The translations under genes and the position numbers were made by a program. Shown here piece by piece: positions 20,293-28,287 of a stretch of 44,932 nucleotides of DNA (positions are counted from its first letter, which is position 1; every line of letters starts with the position of its first letter). The notes beneath the pieces are model-generated. The model made no database searches. It was not told where the DNA came from and saw only the letters and a list, made by a program, of their open reading frames with translations. Source of the stretch: Variovorax paradoxus (GTDB taxonomy: Bacteria > Pseudomonadota > Gammaproteobacteria > Burkholderiales > Burkholderiaceae_C); the NCBI RefSeq assembly GCF_022009635.1, contig NZ_CP091717.1, positions 1 to 44,932 on the forward strand, written 5' to 3'.

Positions 20293-21498
20293 ATGGCGAA
20301 GCGAACAAAGCAACCGGCCCAGACGGGCCAGGACTGGAGCGCGCCGGCGGCCGAGCTGCTGGCCGAGCTGCCGGCAGACCGTGACGGCCTGCTGGCTGCG
20401 GCCGTTGCGGCCGTGGTGGAGATCGACGCGGCTGTCATGCGCGGCGACGGGGCGGCGGCCGAGCTGGCCGGCGACCGATACGAGGCGATCATCTGGAAGC
20501 TGAACGGCGGCACGAACTTCGGGTGCATGGCCGACGACGAGGCCGCCGGCCGCGTCATCGAGCGGCATTGCGCTGCGGTGCCGGGGGACGTGCCCTTGTG
20601 GGGCCAGCGCGGCCAGTTCCTGGCCGTGGCGGGCGACGTGCGCGCCCTGGTGGAGTACGAGGCCGGTTATGGCGGGCCGCTCAACGCGCATTTTCAGTTC
20701 CACGCGGTTGACCTGGACAGGCCGTTTATCTCGGCGACGGGCTATCGCTCGCACTTCGACACGGCGCGGGGCTGCATGACCGTGGACGAGGTTGCGCGCG
20801 GCATCCTGACGGCCATGCTGGCCGAGAAGAAGCGGCCGGTGTTGATCGAGGCCAACTACCGCGACCGCTTGGCCGACGCTCCCCTGCCCGATTGGCTGGC
20901 CGGCCTGGTGCCGCCGGCGCGGCGCGAGCCGGCGACCGTGACGATCCCGCCGGGCTTCGTCTTGGTCGATGTGGTGCTGCCGGCGCACAAGGCGTTCATC
21001 GCGCGGCGCTGGGCGGCCGAGGCGGCGGGCAAGGTCAAGGCGGCCAGGGCCGCCAGGTCGAACGCCAAGGGAAAGGCCGGGGGCCGCGAGCGAGATCCCG
21101 CATCGGCGGAAACGGCGATGCGCTGCAGCACCGCCAAAGCTGACGATTGCAAGGCCGAGGCTGGGCCTGTATCGCCAGAAGCGACGATGCCGGGCGCAGG
21201 CGAAGCATCCTGCAGCACCGCCAGGAATGGCGATGCAGGCCCGGCCGACCTGGTGGAGTTCACGCCCGCACCAGGCCAACGGTGCGAGATCGTGAGCGTC
21301 CACCATCCGGTGTTCGCCAAGGAGATCGGCAAGCGCGTCATCATCGTGAAGGTGCATCCAGACACCCGCCAGGTGTGGGCGCATGACGACCGGCCGGTGA
21401 CATACAAGACCAACCGCGCGGGCCGCCGTGTGGTGGATTCAGACCCGAGCTGCATTCAGTCGATCTACGGATTCGACCAACTGCGGCTTATCACGTGA
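20293..21498 (+). CDS. klcB: KlcB
   Basis: This 401-residue KlcB is of the IncP-1 beta type. Its function is not established. An N-terminal domain (about 1-255) precedes a low-complexity linker (about 255-315, encoded by four copies of a 22-bp palindrome), then a compact C-terminal domain (VEFTPAPGQRCEIVSVHHPVF to IYGFDQLRLI). The short motif VVLPAHKAFIARRWAAEA resembles the C-terminal segment of KorA (AVLPEHQAFIVKKW), hinting at shared ancestry or partner. It is in the klc operon between klcA and korC, and repeat insertion has kept the frame. Confidence 0.88.
   Translation: MAKRTKQPAQTGQDWSAPAAELLAELPADRDGLLAAAVAAVVEIDAAVMRGDGAAAELAGDRYEAIIWKLNGGTNFGCMADDEAAGRVIERHCAAVPGDVPLWGQRGQFLAVAGDVRALVEYEAGYGGPLNAHFQFHAVDLDRPFISATGYRSHFDTARGCMTVDEVARGILTAMLAEKKRPVLIEANYRDRLADAPLPDWLAGLVPPARREPATVTIPPGFVLVDVVLPAHKAFIARRWAAEAAGKVKAARAARSNAKGKAGGRERDPASAETAMRCSTAKADDCKAEAGPVSPEATMPGAGEASCSTARNGDAGPADLVEFTPAPGQRCEIVSVHHPVFAKEIGKRVIIVKVHPDTRQVWAHDDRPVTYKTNRAGRRVVDSDPSCIQSIYGFDQLRLIT
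21100..21236. repeat. cluster of 22-bp palindromes inside klcB
   Basis: Four units of the GCATCGCC...GGCGATGC type begin at about 21100, 21128, 21169 and 21215. Two are preceded by CTGCAG. They belong to the same family as the intergenic clusters at 28110-28287 and 42289-42502, but here lie in frame in a coding sequence. Confidence 0.8.
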
Positions 21499-21514
21499 CC
21501 AGGAGAAGAAACGA

Positions 21515-21772
21515 ATGACGAACGACGCCAATATCCGGCTGGAGTGCTTGAAGCCGGCCGAGCGGTGGGCGCAGCCGAGCGGCGAAGAGGTGCGCGAGGT
21601 GCTGCGCCTGGCGGGCCTCACCGGCGGCAAAGCCGCGAAGGTGCTGGGCCTCGGCCCGAAGGGCGACCGGACGATCCGGCGATGGGTGGGCGAGGACACG
21701 CCGATCCCTTATGCCGCGTGGGCGCTGCTGTGCGACTACGCCGGCCTCGGGCTGATCTGGAAAGAGGTTTGA
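21515..21772 (+). CDS. korC: KorC repressor
   Basis: This 85-residue helix-turn-helix repressor (VLRLAGLTGGKAAKVLGLG, then RTIRRWVG) binds the palindrome TAGGACATTTTGTCCTA. That site overlaps the -10 boxes of the klcA and kleA promoters, and the gene sits between the two operons it controls. It is preceded by AGGAGA 17 bases after klcB. KorC works with KorA and KorB to keep klc and kle genes low after establishment. Confidence 0.93.
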   Translation: MTNDANIRLECLKPAERWAQPSGEEVREVLRLAGLTGGKAAKVLGLGPKGDRTIRRWVGEDTPIPYAAWALLCDYAGLGLIWKEV

Positions 21773-21788
21773 CGCCAGGGAAAGAGGC

Positions 21789-21880
21789 TTTAGCGGCTAA
21801 AGTGCTAGGCATCGGACTACGGTAAAGCGAAAATAGTTTAGCTAAAGTGCTTGACAGGCTAGGACATTTTGTCCTAATAT
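21789..21880 (+). promoter_or_regulatory. kleA promoter with KorB, KorA and KorC operators
   Basis: A KorB site TTTAGCGGCTAAA (21789-21801) lies about 35 bases upstream of a KorA site TTTAGCTAAA (21837-21846). The -35 is TTGACA (21851-21856) and the -10 TAATAT (21875-21880) overlaps the KorC palindrome at 21860-21876. The core of this promoter is almost identical to that of klcA over about 60 bases, showing a past duplication. Confidence 0.92.
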
Positions 21881-21931
21881 AGCACTTGAAGGCCGGGCAT
21901 TCCGCCCAGGTCGATTACCGGAGAGGTTCCG

Positions 21932-22159
21932 ATGAGCAAGAACAAGATCATGCCTTGGGTTGACGCCCTGCCGAATGTGGAAGCCACCGACTTCCAAGCC
22001 CGCCGCGACCAGATCGAGGCCACGATGGCCGAGCTGGTGAAGCAGGCGGAAGAGCTGCGCGGCAAAGCCTATTTCGCCGCCTTGAGCCTGGAGGCCAGTG
22101 CCAAGGGCGAATGGTCGAGCCAAGCGGTCGAGCAGGCCAAGCGCAGCGTCGGCTGGTAA
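21932..22159 (+). CDS. kleA: KleA
   Basis: This 75-residue helical protein (QARRDQIEATMAELVKQAEE) is the first gene of the kle operon. KleA is an acidic IncP-1 accessory protein with a largely alpha-helical fold. Its molecular role is not established, although kle genes are co-regulated with stable inheritance functions. Start and length are normal. A GC-rich hairpin (about 22168-22188) follows and may attenuate read-through. Confidence 0.88.
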   Translation: MSKNKIMPWVDALPNVEATDFQARRDQIEATMAELVKQAEELRGKAYFAALSLEASAKGEWSSQAVEQAKRSVGW

Positions 22160-22217
22160 GGGAAGGCGGCCCGGCTTCGGCCGGGTCATCAACGGAACGC
22201 CAAGAGGAAACAGTCCC

Positions 22218-22433
22218 ATGAGCAAAGGCAAGATCGAGATCATCGAGACGTGCTGCCGGCGCTGCGGCAAGAGCATCCGAACCTTGAGCCACACCATCAT
22301 CGGCGCCGATGATGCCCGCGAGAAGTTCGGCAGCATCTGCGGCGGCTGCATCACGCCGGAGGAAGATAACGAGCTGACGGAAATGCTGCTGGCGGCGGCC
22401 GTGCGACGCATGAGCGGAGCGACGCTGCAATGA
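22218..22433 (+). CDS. kleB: KleB
   Basis: This 71-residue protein has cysteine pairs CCRRCGK and CGGC that could form a small zinc-binding site. It is the second kle gene; the function is unknown. It follows kleA by 58 bases and is preceded by AAGAGGAAA. A hairpin with GCCCCGG/CCGGGGC arms (about 22472-22492) lies downstream, before kleE. Genes kleC and kleD, found in IncP-1 alpha plasmids, are absent, as expected for the beta branch. Confidence 0.85.
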   Translation: MSKGKIEIIETCCRRCGKSIRTLSHTIIGADDAREKFGSICGGCITPEEDNELTEMLLAAAVRRMSGATLQ

Positions 22434-22577
22434 CGGCATTCCACACGTTCGACGGCCCCAGGTGGAGGAACGCCCCGGAGTGATCCGGGGCGCTTGGCCT
22501 GGTGCTGGCACACCGTAACCATGCTTCCGAGTGGGAGCATCCAGCATTCAACACGTAACCGCGTGGAGGGTCAAGCC

Positions 22578-22907
22578 ATGTCCAACATCGTCAAGTTCCC
22601 CAGGGCGAGCAAGCCGCCGGCTCCCGAGCCGGTGCAGCCTGCCGCGCCCGCTGCTGCGCCTGCCGCACCCAAGGCCGAAGGCCGGGGCCTGGTGGCCGGC
22701 CTGGTCAAGTTCGTATGGGTGGCGACCGTGCTGGTCTGGCCGGTGCTCAAGTGGGTGCTGGCGATCATCACCTTCTTCCAGTTCGTGCGGATGCTCTACC
22801 ACTGGAACACGCCTGGCGTGTATGCCGGCTGGTCGTTCCTGGCGTACTTCGCGGCACTGACCGCGATCACCTACTTCGTTTCGATCTACAAACCGAAAGG
22901 GCTTTGA
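22578..22907 (+). CDS. kleE: KleE membrane protein
   Basis: This 109-residue protein has an Ala/Pro-rich cytoplasmic start and two hydrophobic helices (FVWVATVLVWPVLKWVLAII and AGWSFLAYFAALTAITYF). KleE is an IncP-1 accessory membrane protein of unknown function. It is separated from kleF by one base, so the two are coupled. The upstream GGAGGG is at the right distance. Confidence 0.88.
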   Translation: MSNIVKFPRASKPPAPEPVQPAAPAAAPAAPKAEGRGLVAGLVKFVWVATVLVWPVLKWVLAIITFFQFVRMLYHWNTPGVYAGWSFLAYFAALTAITYFVSIYKPKGL

Positions 22908-22908
22908 C

Positions 22909-23439
22909 ATGGCAAAGCAGACCCTCCCCTACCCGCCTGGCTTCGTGGAGCCGACCACTGGCCGCGTGGCCGTCATGGTGCGCGAGTACGCGGACAGCGA
23001 CTTGAACGGCGACGCGCCGGCCTACTGGTACAGCGCGCAATCCGAAGAATGGGGCCTTGACCCCTGGCGTCTCGTGGAGGGCGTCGATCCGCACGTGGGC
23101 GGCGGTTCCTTCGACGTGTGCTTTGCCAGCGGCGGCACGCGCACCGTAGGCCCGCTGATGACGTTCTTCCTGAGTGCCGCCCATGCGGCACAGCTCATTG
23201 ACGCCAAGGGGGAAGAGTTGGCCTTGCAGCGCGCCACCCTGGCCGTCATCGCGGACGGGCTGGGCCTGCCTGCCAAGGCGCTGCGCATCGAGGCGAAGGT
23301 GGAGGGCCGGCCGGCCGTGTTCTACGACCAGGACGGGGCCACGCTTTGCGCGTGCGCGGTGGATTCCGACCACTGGCGACAGGCGCGGGCGACGGCCGCA
23401 ACGGCATCGGCCATCGACAAGGCGCGAACAAATTTTTAG
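22909..23439 (+). CDS. kleF: KleF
   Basis: This 176-residue protein is the last gene of the kle operon. No known domain is evident beyond the KleF family itself; it begins MAKQTLPYPPGFVEPTTGRV. The function is unknown. It ends directly before the KorA/KorB-controlled korA promoter. Length and frame are normal for IncP-1 plasmids. Confidence 0.87.
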   Translation: MAKQTLPYPPGFVEPTTGRVAVMVREYADSDLNGDAPAYWYSAQSEEWGLDPWRLVEGVDPHVGGGSFDVCFASGGTRTVGPLMTFFLSAAHAAQLIDAKGEELALQRATLAVIADGLGLPAKALRIEAKVEGRPAVFYDQDGATLCACAVDSDHWRQARATAATASAIDKARTNF

Positions 23440-23480
23440 CCGCTAAAACGCTTGACGGCTTCGCATGGTTTAGCTAAACT
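23435..23480 (+). promoter_or_regulatory. korA-incC-korB promoter with KorB and KorA operators
   Basis: A KorB site TTTAGCCGCTAAA (23435-23447) overlaps the end of kleF. The -35 is TTGACG (23452-23457), and the KorA site GTTTAGCTAAAC (23468-23479) covers the -10 region. The central control operon is thus autorepressed by both its own products. Confidence 0.9.
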
Positions 23481-23539
23481 TCTGCACATGGTCGGCGGCT
23501 GGCACCGCCATTTGTTCAACAAACCGGGTGTGGAGTGTT

Positions 23540-24616
23540 ATGGGTGCAATCCATGAAGAAACGGCTAACCGAAGCCCAATTCCAGACGGCCATCAAGGGG
23601 CTGGAGATCGGGCAGCAGACCATCGACATAGCGCGCGGCGTGCTGGTCGATGGCCGGCCCCAGGCGGAGTTTGTCACTTCGCTGGGGCTGACCAAGGGGG
23701 CGGTGTCGCAGGCGGTCAGTCGCGTATGGGCAGCAGCAGGGGAACAGCTCCCCGAGGGCTTCGAGCGAGTGACGGCGGTACTGCCGGAGCATCAAGCGTT
23801 CATCGTCAAGAAGTGGGAAGCAGACGCCAAGAGGAAACAGGAACCCAAGTCATGAAAACACTGGTCACGGCAATTCAGAAGGGCGGTCAAGGCAAGACGT
23901 TCGCCACCTGCCACCTGGCATTCGACTTCCTGGAGCGCGGCCTTCGCGTGGCCGTGATCGACCTGGACACCCAGGGCAACGCATCGTTCACGCTGTCGGC
24001 GTACCAATCGGGCTACCTCGCCAGCCAGTTGTTCACCGGCGACACCGATGACCTGCGGTATTGGTTCGGCAAGCGCGAGGGCGAGAGCCTGGCGCTGATC
24101 GCGGCAGACGCCAACCTGGCGAACCTGGACAAGATGGAGCTTTCCCAGGCGGCCGCCGCGCTGCGGGCCAGTGTGGCCGCGCTGGGCGAGTTCTTCGACG
24201 TGTGCCTGATCGACACGGCCCCCTCCCTTGGCGTCGCCATGACGGCGGCCGTGCTGACGGCCGACTACATGCTGTCGCCCATCGAAATGGAGGCGTACAG
24301 CTTGCAGGGCATGAAGAAGATGGTCGCGGTCATCAGCAACCTGCGCAAGCAGAACCCCAAGCTGCGCTTCCTCGGCATGGTGCCGAACAAGGTGGACGCG
24401 CGGAAGCCGCGCCACGTCAACAACCTGGCGACGTTGCAGCAGGCATACCCGCAGCTCATCTTGCCGTTCAGCATCGGCGCGCGTGACAGCATCGCCGAGG
24501 CGCTGGGCGAGCAGATGCCGGTGTGGAAGATCAAGAAGACCGCCGCGCGGAAGGCCACCCAGGAGGTGCGTGCGCTGGCGGATTACGTGTTCACGAAGAT
24601 GGAGATCGCGCAATGA
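23540..24616 (+). CDS. incC: IncC ParA-type partition ATPase (IncC1 and IncC2)
   Basis: The long form IncC1 (358 residues) starts at ATG 23540 and overlaps korA in another frame. The short form IncC2 (254 residues) starts at ATG 23852. The ATPase domain has a ParA Walker A variant (IQKGGQGKTFATCHLA), a switch segment VIDLDTQGNA and LIDTAPSL. IncC drives plasmid partition with KorB and enhances KorB repression. The N-terminal extension of IncC1 is Arg/Gly/Ala rich and is encoded over korA, so it is constrained by both frames. The stop overlaps korB. Confidence 0.94.
   Translation: MGAIHEETANRSPIPDGHQGAGDRAADHRHSARRAGRWPAPGGVCHFAGADQGGGVAGGQSRMGSSRGTAPRGLRASDGGTAGASSVHRQEVGSRRQEETGTQVMKTLVTAIQKGGQGKTFATCHLAFDFLERGLRVAVIDLDTQGNASFTLSAYQSGYLASQLFTGDTDDLRYWFGKREGESLALIAADANLANLDKMELSQAAAALRASVAALGEFFDVCLIDTAPSLGVAMTAAVLTADYMLSPIEMEAYSLQGMKKMVAVISNLRKQNPKLRFLGMVPNKVDARKPRHVNNLATLQQAYPQLILPFSIGARDSIAEALGEQMPVWKIKKTAARKATQEVRALADYVFTKMEIAQ
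23553..23855 (+). CDS. korA: KorA global repressor
   Basis: This 100-residue repressor has a helix-turn-helix (FVTSLGLTKGAVSQAVSRVW) that reads GTTTAGCTAAAC sites. A C-terminal dimerisation strand (RVTAVLPEHQAFIVKKWEAD) also contacts KorB. It represses klc, kle, kor and kfrA promoters here, and trfA elsewhere. The gene is nested in the 5' part of incC in a different frame and overlaps the IncC2 start by four bases (ATGA). Confidence 0.95.
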   Translation: MKKRLTEAQFQTAIKGLEIGQQTIDIARGVLVDGRPQAEFVTSLGLTKGAVSQAVSRVWAAAGEQLPEGFERVTAVLPEHQAFIVKKWEADAKRKQEPKS

Positions 24617-25662
24617 GCGCCAAGACCAACGCCAAGAAGAAGGAGCAGGACAAGCCGCAATCGTCCGGGCTGGGCCTGGACGGGCTGGGCGACCTGGCCG
24701 GCCTGCTGAACGAGCAGCCGGCGGCCAACGCCGGCGGCGCAGGCCCGCAGGAGCTGCCGCTTGACCTGATCGACGAAGACCCACACCAGCCGCGCACGGC
24801 CGACAACCCCGGCTTCTCGCCGGAGAGCATCGCGGAGATCGGCGAGACCATCAAAGCGCGCGGCGTGAAGTCGCCCATCAGCGTGCGCGAGAACCCGGAC
24901 GCACCGGGGCGCTACCTCATCAACCACGGCGCGCGGCGCTATCGCGGCTCGAAGTGGGCGCACAAGACCACGATCCCGGCCTTCATCGACAACGACTACA
25001 ACGAGGCCGACCAGGTTATCGAGAACCTGCAACGCAACGAGCTGACGGCGCGTGAGATCGCCGACTTCATCGGCCGCGAGCTGGCGAAGGGCAAGAAGAA
25101 GGGCGAGATCGCCAAGGAGATCGGCAAGTCGCCGGCCTTCGTCACGCAGCACGTCACGCTGCTGGACTTGCCCGAACCCATTGCCGAGGCGTTCAATAGC
25201 GGCCGGGGCAAGGACGTGACTGTCATCAACGAGCTGGTGACGGCCTACAAGAAGAACCCCGACGAGGTGGCCGCCTGGCTGGCCGACGACAGCCAGGAGC
25301 TGACGCGCGGCTCGGTGAAGCTGCTGCGCGAGTTCCTGGAGGACAAGCGCAGTCACGAGGACGGCGACCGTGATCCCAACACCGTCGATGCGCTGACCGG
25401 CAAGACCGACGCCGAGGCCGGCGACGGCGAGCAGGGGCCGCAGGATGATGACGCCAAGGGGAAGAAGGAGCCGAAGGAGGCCGACCCCGACAAGCTCAAG
25501 AAGGCCATCATACAGGTCAAGCACGACGACCGGCCGGCACGGCTGATCCTCAACCGCCGGCCCCCGGCCGAGGGCTGGGCCTGGCTCAAATACGAGGATG
25601 ACGGCCAGGAGTTCGAGGCCGACCTTGGCACCGTGCAGCTTGTCGCGCTGCTGGAGGGCTGA
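24613..25662 (+). CDS. korB: KorB ParB-type partition protein and global repressor
   Basis: This 349-residue ParB homologue has the ParB N-terminal CTPase region (PLDLIDEDPHQPR, ENLQRNELTAREIADF), a helix-turn-helix (GEIAKEIGKSPAFVTQHVTL) and a C-terminal SH3-like dimerisation domain. An acidic linker lies between them. It binds TTTAGCSGCTAAA sites near promoters to repress at a distance, and acts as the centromere-binding partner of IncC. Its ATG overlaps the incC stop. Sites found here lie at 19705, 21789, 23435, 25743, 27393, 30592 and 35044. Confidence 0.95.
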   Translation: MSAKTNAKKKEQDKPQSSGLGLDGLGDLAGLLNEQPAANAGGAGPQELPLDLIDEDPHQPRTADNPGFSPESIAEIGETIKARGVKSPISVRENPDAPGRYLINHGARRYRGSKWAHKTTIPAFIDNDYNEADQVIENLQRNELTAREIADFIGRELAKGKKKGEIAKEIGKSPAFVTQHVTLLDLPEPIAEAFNSGRGKDVTVINELVTAYKKNPDEVAAWLADDSQELTRGSVKLLREFLEDKRSHEDGDRDPNTVDALTGKTDAEAGDGEQGPQDDDAKGKKEPKEADPDKLKKAIIQVKHDDRPARLILNRRPPAEGWAWLKYEDDGQEFEADLGTVQLVALLEG

Positions 25663-25706
25663 CACGCCCAGCGCCGGGCATCGCCGACCACCGACCCCCA
25701 CCCATC

Positions 25707-25734
25707 GCCCCGCCATCGAGCGGGGCTTTTTTTT
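25707..25734 (+). terminator. Rho-independent terminator after korB
   Basis: The hairpin GCCCCG...CGGGGC is followed by eight T residues. It ends the korA-incC-korB operon just before the kfrA promoter. Confidence 0.9.
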
Positions 25735-25742
25735 GCCCGCGT

Positions 25743-25822
25743 TTTAGCCGCTAAAAAAAGTTCAGCTAAACCGCTTGCGTAGTGTTGTATGTTGTAGTAT
25801 GCTACACGCTACAACATACAAC
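25743..25822 (+). promoter_or_regulatory. kfrA promoter region with KorB, KorA and KfrA operators
   Basis: A KorB site TTTAGCCGCTAAA (25743-25755) is followed by a KorA-like site GTTCAGCTAAAC (25760-25771). A long inverted repeat built on TGTTGTA...TACAACA (about 25784-25822) covers the start region and is the likely KfrA autoregulatory operator. Confidence 0.8.
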
Positions 25823-25841
25823 CGGCCAAAGGAGGCCCGAC

Positions 25842-26873
25842 ATGGCGATCTCGAAGGAGCAGATATTTGCGGTGGCCGACGAACTGGACGCGGCCGGCCA
25901 GAACCCCACGCTGGCGAACGTGCGCAAGCAGCTCGGCAGCGGCAGCTTCACCACCATCAGCGAGGCGATGAACGAGTGGCGCGCACGCAAGGCCAGCCAG
26001 GCCGCCCCGATCCGCGAGCCGGCACCGCAGGCGATCACCGACAAGCTGGCCGAGCTGGGCGGCGACTTGTGGGCCGTGGCGCTGGAAATGGCGAACAACC
26101 GCCTGGCCGCCGAGCGCGAGGCGCTGGAGGCCGTGCGCCAGGAGACGGAAGCAGCGCGCCAGGAAGCCGCAGAGCTGGCCGACCAGCTCACCGGCGAGCT
26201 GGACGAGGCCAAGGCCCGCGTCGCGGCCCTGGAGGCCGTCGAGGCGGCCGCCAAGGGCGAGGCCGACGAGCTGCGCGGCAAGCTCGCGGCGACCAGCGAG
26301 CGCGCGGCCACGGCCGAGGCCAGGGCCGGCGAGCTGCGCACGGAGCTGGATCACGCCCATCAGGAAGCCCGCCAGGCGCGCGCAGAGCGCGACAAGGCCC
26401 AGGAGAGGGCCACGGCCAGCGCCGACCAGGTGGAGGCCCTGCGGGCCGACCTCGCGGCCGCGAACAGCCGTACCGCCGAGATCGAGCGCCGCGCCGGCGA
26501 GCTGCGTGCCGACCTGGAGCGGGCGAACCAGGCGACCGACCAGGCGCGCGCCGCTCAGGCCGAGCAGCGGAAGGCCACCGAGGTGGCCGCCGCCGAGCGC
26601 GACCAGGTGCGCGCGGAGCTGGTGAAGGTGCAGGCCAAGGCCGAGGCGGCCGAGCAGGCCCACCAGGAGCAGCGCAAGGCGATGGCGGCCGAGGCACACC
26701 GCCAGGCCGAGCGGCTGACCGCCGCCCAGGGCGAGCGCGACCAGGCGAAGCGCGACGCTGCCCAGGCCCGCGAGGAAGCGGCCGGGCTTCGCGGCCGGCT
26801 GGAGGCCCTGGAAACCGTCATGGCGCAAGGCCGGGCGGCCGATCCGACCAGCGGCGGACGCAAAAAGACCTGA
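25842..26873 (+). CDS. kfrA: KfrA coiled-coil DNA-binding protein
   Basis: This 343-residue protein has an N-terminal helix-turn-helix domain (about 1-60: TLANVRKQLGSGSFTTISEA). It is followed by about 260 residues of near-continuous alpha-helical coiled coil, very rich in Ala, Glu, Arg and Gln. KfrA represses its own promoter and supports plasmid stability, probably by forming filament-like bridges. Codon use is GC-rich, and short internal duplications of the Ala/Glu heptads are seen. It is the first gene of kfrABC, and the start is preceded by GGAGG. Confidence 0.93.
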   Translation: MAISKEQIFAVADELDAAGQNPTLANVRKQLGSGSFTTISEAMNEWRARKASQAAPIREPAPQAITDKLAELGGDLWAVALEMANNRLAAEREALEAVRQETEAARQEAAELADQLTGELDEAKARVAALEAVEAAAKGEADELRGKLAATSERAATAEARAGELRTELDHAHQEARQARAERDKAQERATASADQVEALRADLAAANSRTAEIERRAGELRADLERANQATDQARAAQAEQRKATEVAAAERDQVRAELVKVQAKAEAAEQAHQEQRKAMAAEAHRQAERLTAAQGERDQAKRDAAQAREEAAGLRGRLEALETVMAQGRAADPTSGGRKKT

Positions 26874-26941
26874 TAAATCGGTTGGTTTTCCTTAAAATTA
26901 CCCTGGAACCCTGACAAAACGCACAACCCGGCCGCTGGGAA

Positions 26942-26976
26942 GAGCCGGCCTCGCTTTGCCGAGGTCGGCTTTTTTG
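26942..26976 (+). terminator. terminator after kfrA
   Basis: The imperfect hairpin AGCCGGCCTCG / CGAGGTCGGCT, with a short loop, is followed by six T residues. It probably reduces read-through from kfrA into kfrB. Confidence 0.8.
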
Positions 26977-27043
26977 TTGGAGCGCGGCTTGCATGGGGCC
27001 ACCATCACCCTTTTGAGAACCACGGCAACCATAGGAGTGCCCG

Positions 27044-27391
27044 ATGAAAGAACGCCTCTTGGTCATGAACGGTCAACGCATCGTTCAGGCCGAAAAGGAC
27101 GGCGCTTGGACGAATCAGAAAGTAGACAAGGCGGGCGCGTTGAAGCCCGGCATCTACAACCTGTACACGGCCCAAGCGGCCGACAAGAAGCAGACCCACG
27201 CCGGCGTGATCGTTCATGCCGACGCCACCAACGTGTACCAGCAGATCGGCAAGAACTTTGTCATGCACGCTCGGTCAGATTTCGATAAAGTACCTGAAAT
27301 TGGGAGCGCAAAGAGCATCAGCTACAACGCCCAGGGCAAGGCGGCAGTCGCCGCAGAGGCCCCGAAACTGACGCGGGGGCGCTCCATGTAG
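27044..27391 (+). CDS. kfrB: KfrB (UpF54.8-type) protein
   Basis: This 115-residue protein starts MKERLLVMNGQRIVQAEKDG. In IncP-1 plasmids KfrB and KfrC accompany KfrA and are thought to form a complex that supports segregation. A small beta-rich domain is likely, with a basic C-terminal tail (KLTRGRSM). It lies 170 bases after kfrA and is followed by a KorB site. The function is inferred from neighbours and family. Confidence 0.85.
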   Translation: MKERLLVMNGQRIVQAEKDGAWTNQKVDKAGALKPGIYNLYTAQAADKKQTHAGVIVHADATNVYQQIGKNFVMHARSDFDKVPEIGSAKSISYNAQGKAAVAAEAPKLTRGRSM

Positions 27392-27392
27392 C

Positions 27393-27405
27393 TTTAGCGG
27401 CTAAA
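27393..27405 (+). promoter_or_regulatory. KorB operator between kfrB and kfrC
   Basis: A perfect TTTAGCGGCTAAA lies immediately upstream of the AAGGAGG site of kfrC. No promoter is apparent, so it may act in partition or long-range repression rather than local control. Confidence 0.85.
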
Positions 27406-27419
27406 AAGGAGGCACGCCC

Positions 27420-28073
27420 TTGAAACGACTCACCATCCCCGGCAGCGGCACCGAGAGCCGCGCCACCAAGCCGGCCCGCGTCAGCGCGCCGGCCACCCTC
27501 GGCGGTGCCGCCTTCGGCGCTTCGCGCGAGGACACCGGAGCCGACTTGCTGGAGGCCGCCCAGGCGGCCGAGATCGAGCAGCAGGCCACCCTAGAGGCGG
27601 CCCCGGTCGAGCAGTCCTACCCCGAAACCCTGGCGCTCTACGTGCAGGCCAAGCACGACCAGGTGGAGCACATCGAGGACAGGCTAGAAAACCTGATCGA
27701 CCGGCAGCAGGCCCGCTTGCAGCAGACCCAGGCGTCCGCGCCTGGCCGGCTTTCCTTGCCCGGCTCTAAGCGAGCCTGGCAGAACCAGCAGGCGCAGCAG
27801 CAGGCCCGCTTGCAGACGCTTCACGCGCGCCTGGAGGCCGTCCGCGAGATCAAGGAAGGCATGGGCCTGCACTCGCCGAAGATCGAAGAGCTGGCGACGC
27901 GCAAGATGCGCGCCGAGAACCCCGAGCTGGCTTCCGATTGGGATGCCATGCGCGAGGCCGCCCGCCGGCATGAGCTGCTGATGCGCAAGCAGGAGCAGGA
28001 GCGCAAGCAATCCCAGGCCCAGGAGCGGCCAGGGAGATCGCAGTCCTTGGGCCTGTCAGCCAGGCCCGCATAA
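27420..28073 (+). CDS. kfrC: KfrC
   Basis: This 217-residue protein starts at TTG, chosen because AAGGAGG lies at the proper distance and no ATG is available nearby. A short basic N terminus is followed by long helical segments rich in Gln, Ala and Glu (YVQAKHDQVEHIEDRLENL, LQTLHARLEAVREIKEG), probably coiled coil. It is the partner of KfrA and KfrB in IncP-1 plasmid stability. It is at the short end for KfrC proteins, which vary in length between IncP-1 branches. Confidence 0.83.
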   Translation: MKRLTIPGSGTESRATKPARVSAPATLGGAAFGASREDTGADLLEAAQAAEIEQQATLEAAPVEQSYPETLALYVQAKHDQVEHIEDRLENLIDRQQARLQQTQASAPGRLSLPGSKRAWQNQQAQQQARLQTLHARLEAVREIKEGMGLHSPKIEELATRKMRAENPELASDWDAMREAARRHELLMRKQEQERKQSQAQERPGRSQSLGLSARPA

Positions 28074-28080
28074 AAACGAA

Positions 28081-28104
28081 GCCCGGCGGTCGCCGGGCTT
28101 TTTT
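28081..28104 (+). terminator. terminator after kfrC
   Basis: The hairpin GCCCGGCG / CGCCGGGC is followed by six T residues, seven bases after the kfrC stop codon. Confidence 0.9.
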
Positions 28105-28109
28105 CTCGA

Positions 28110-28287
28110 GCATCGCCATTTCTGGCGAGGGAGGCCCGCCGAGGGCCTGGCGGAATCATCCTGCAGCATCGTCACAAGCGACGATGCCGGGAGCTGGCCA
28201 GCATCGCCGAACCTGGCGATGCCGCCGGCGCGGTCGACCATCGCCAGTTCTGACGATGAGATCCCGCATCGCCATCTACAGCGAGGC
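28110..28287. repeat. cluster of 22-bp palindromes between kfrC and traM
   Basis: Units of the GCATCGCC...GGCGATGC type begin at 28110, 28166, 28201, 28238 and 28266. The first and last are imperfect on the right arm, and the last overlaps the traM stop codon. The arms are conserved as palindromes while the six central bases vary. They belong to the same family as the units in klcB and after traC. Confidence 0.85.

Noticed and set aside
25809..26828. Long open frame opposite kfrA as a gene
   Set aside because: It is an antisense shadow produced by the GC-rich coiled-coil codons of kfrA, has no start site, and lacks any recognisable domain.
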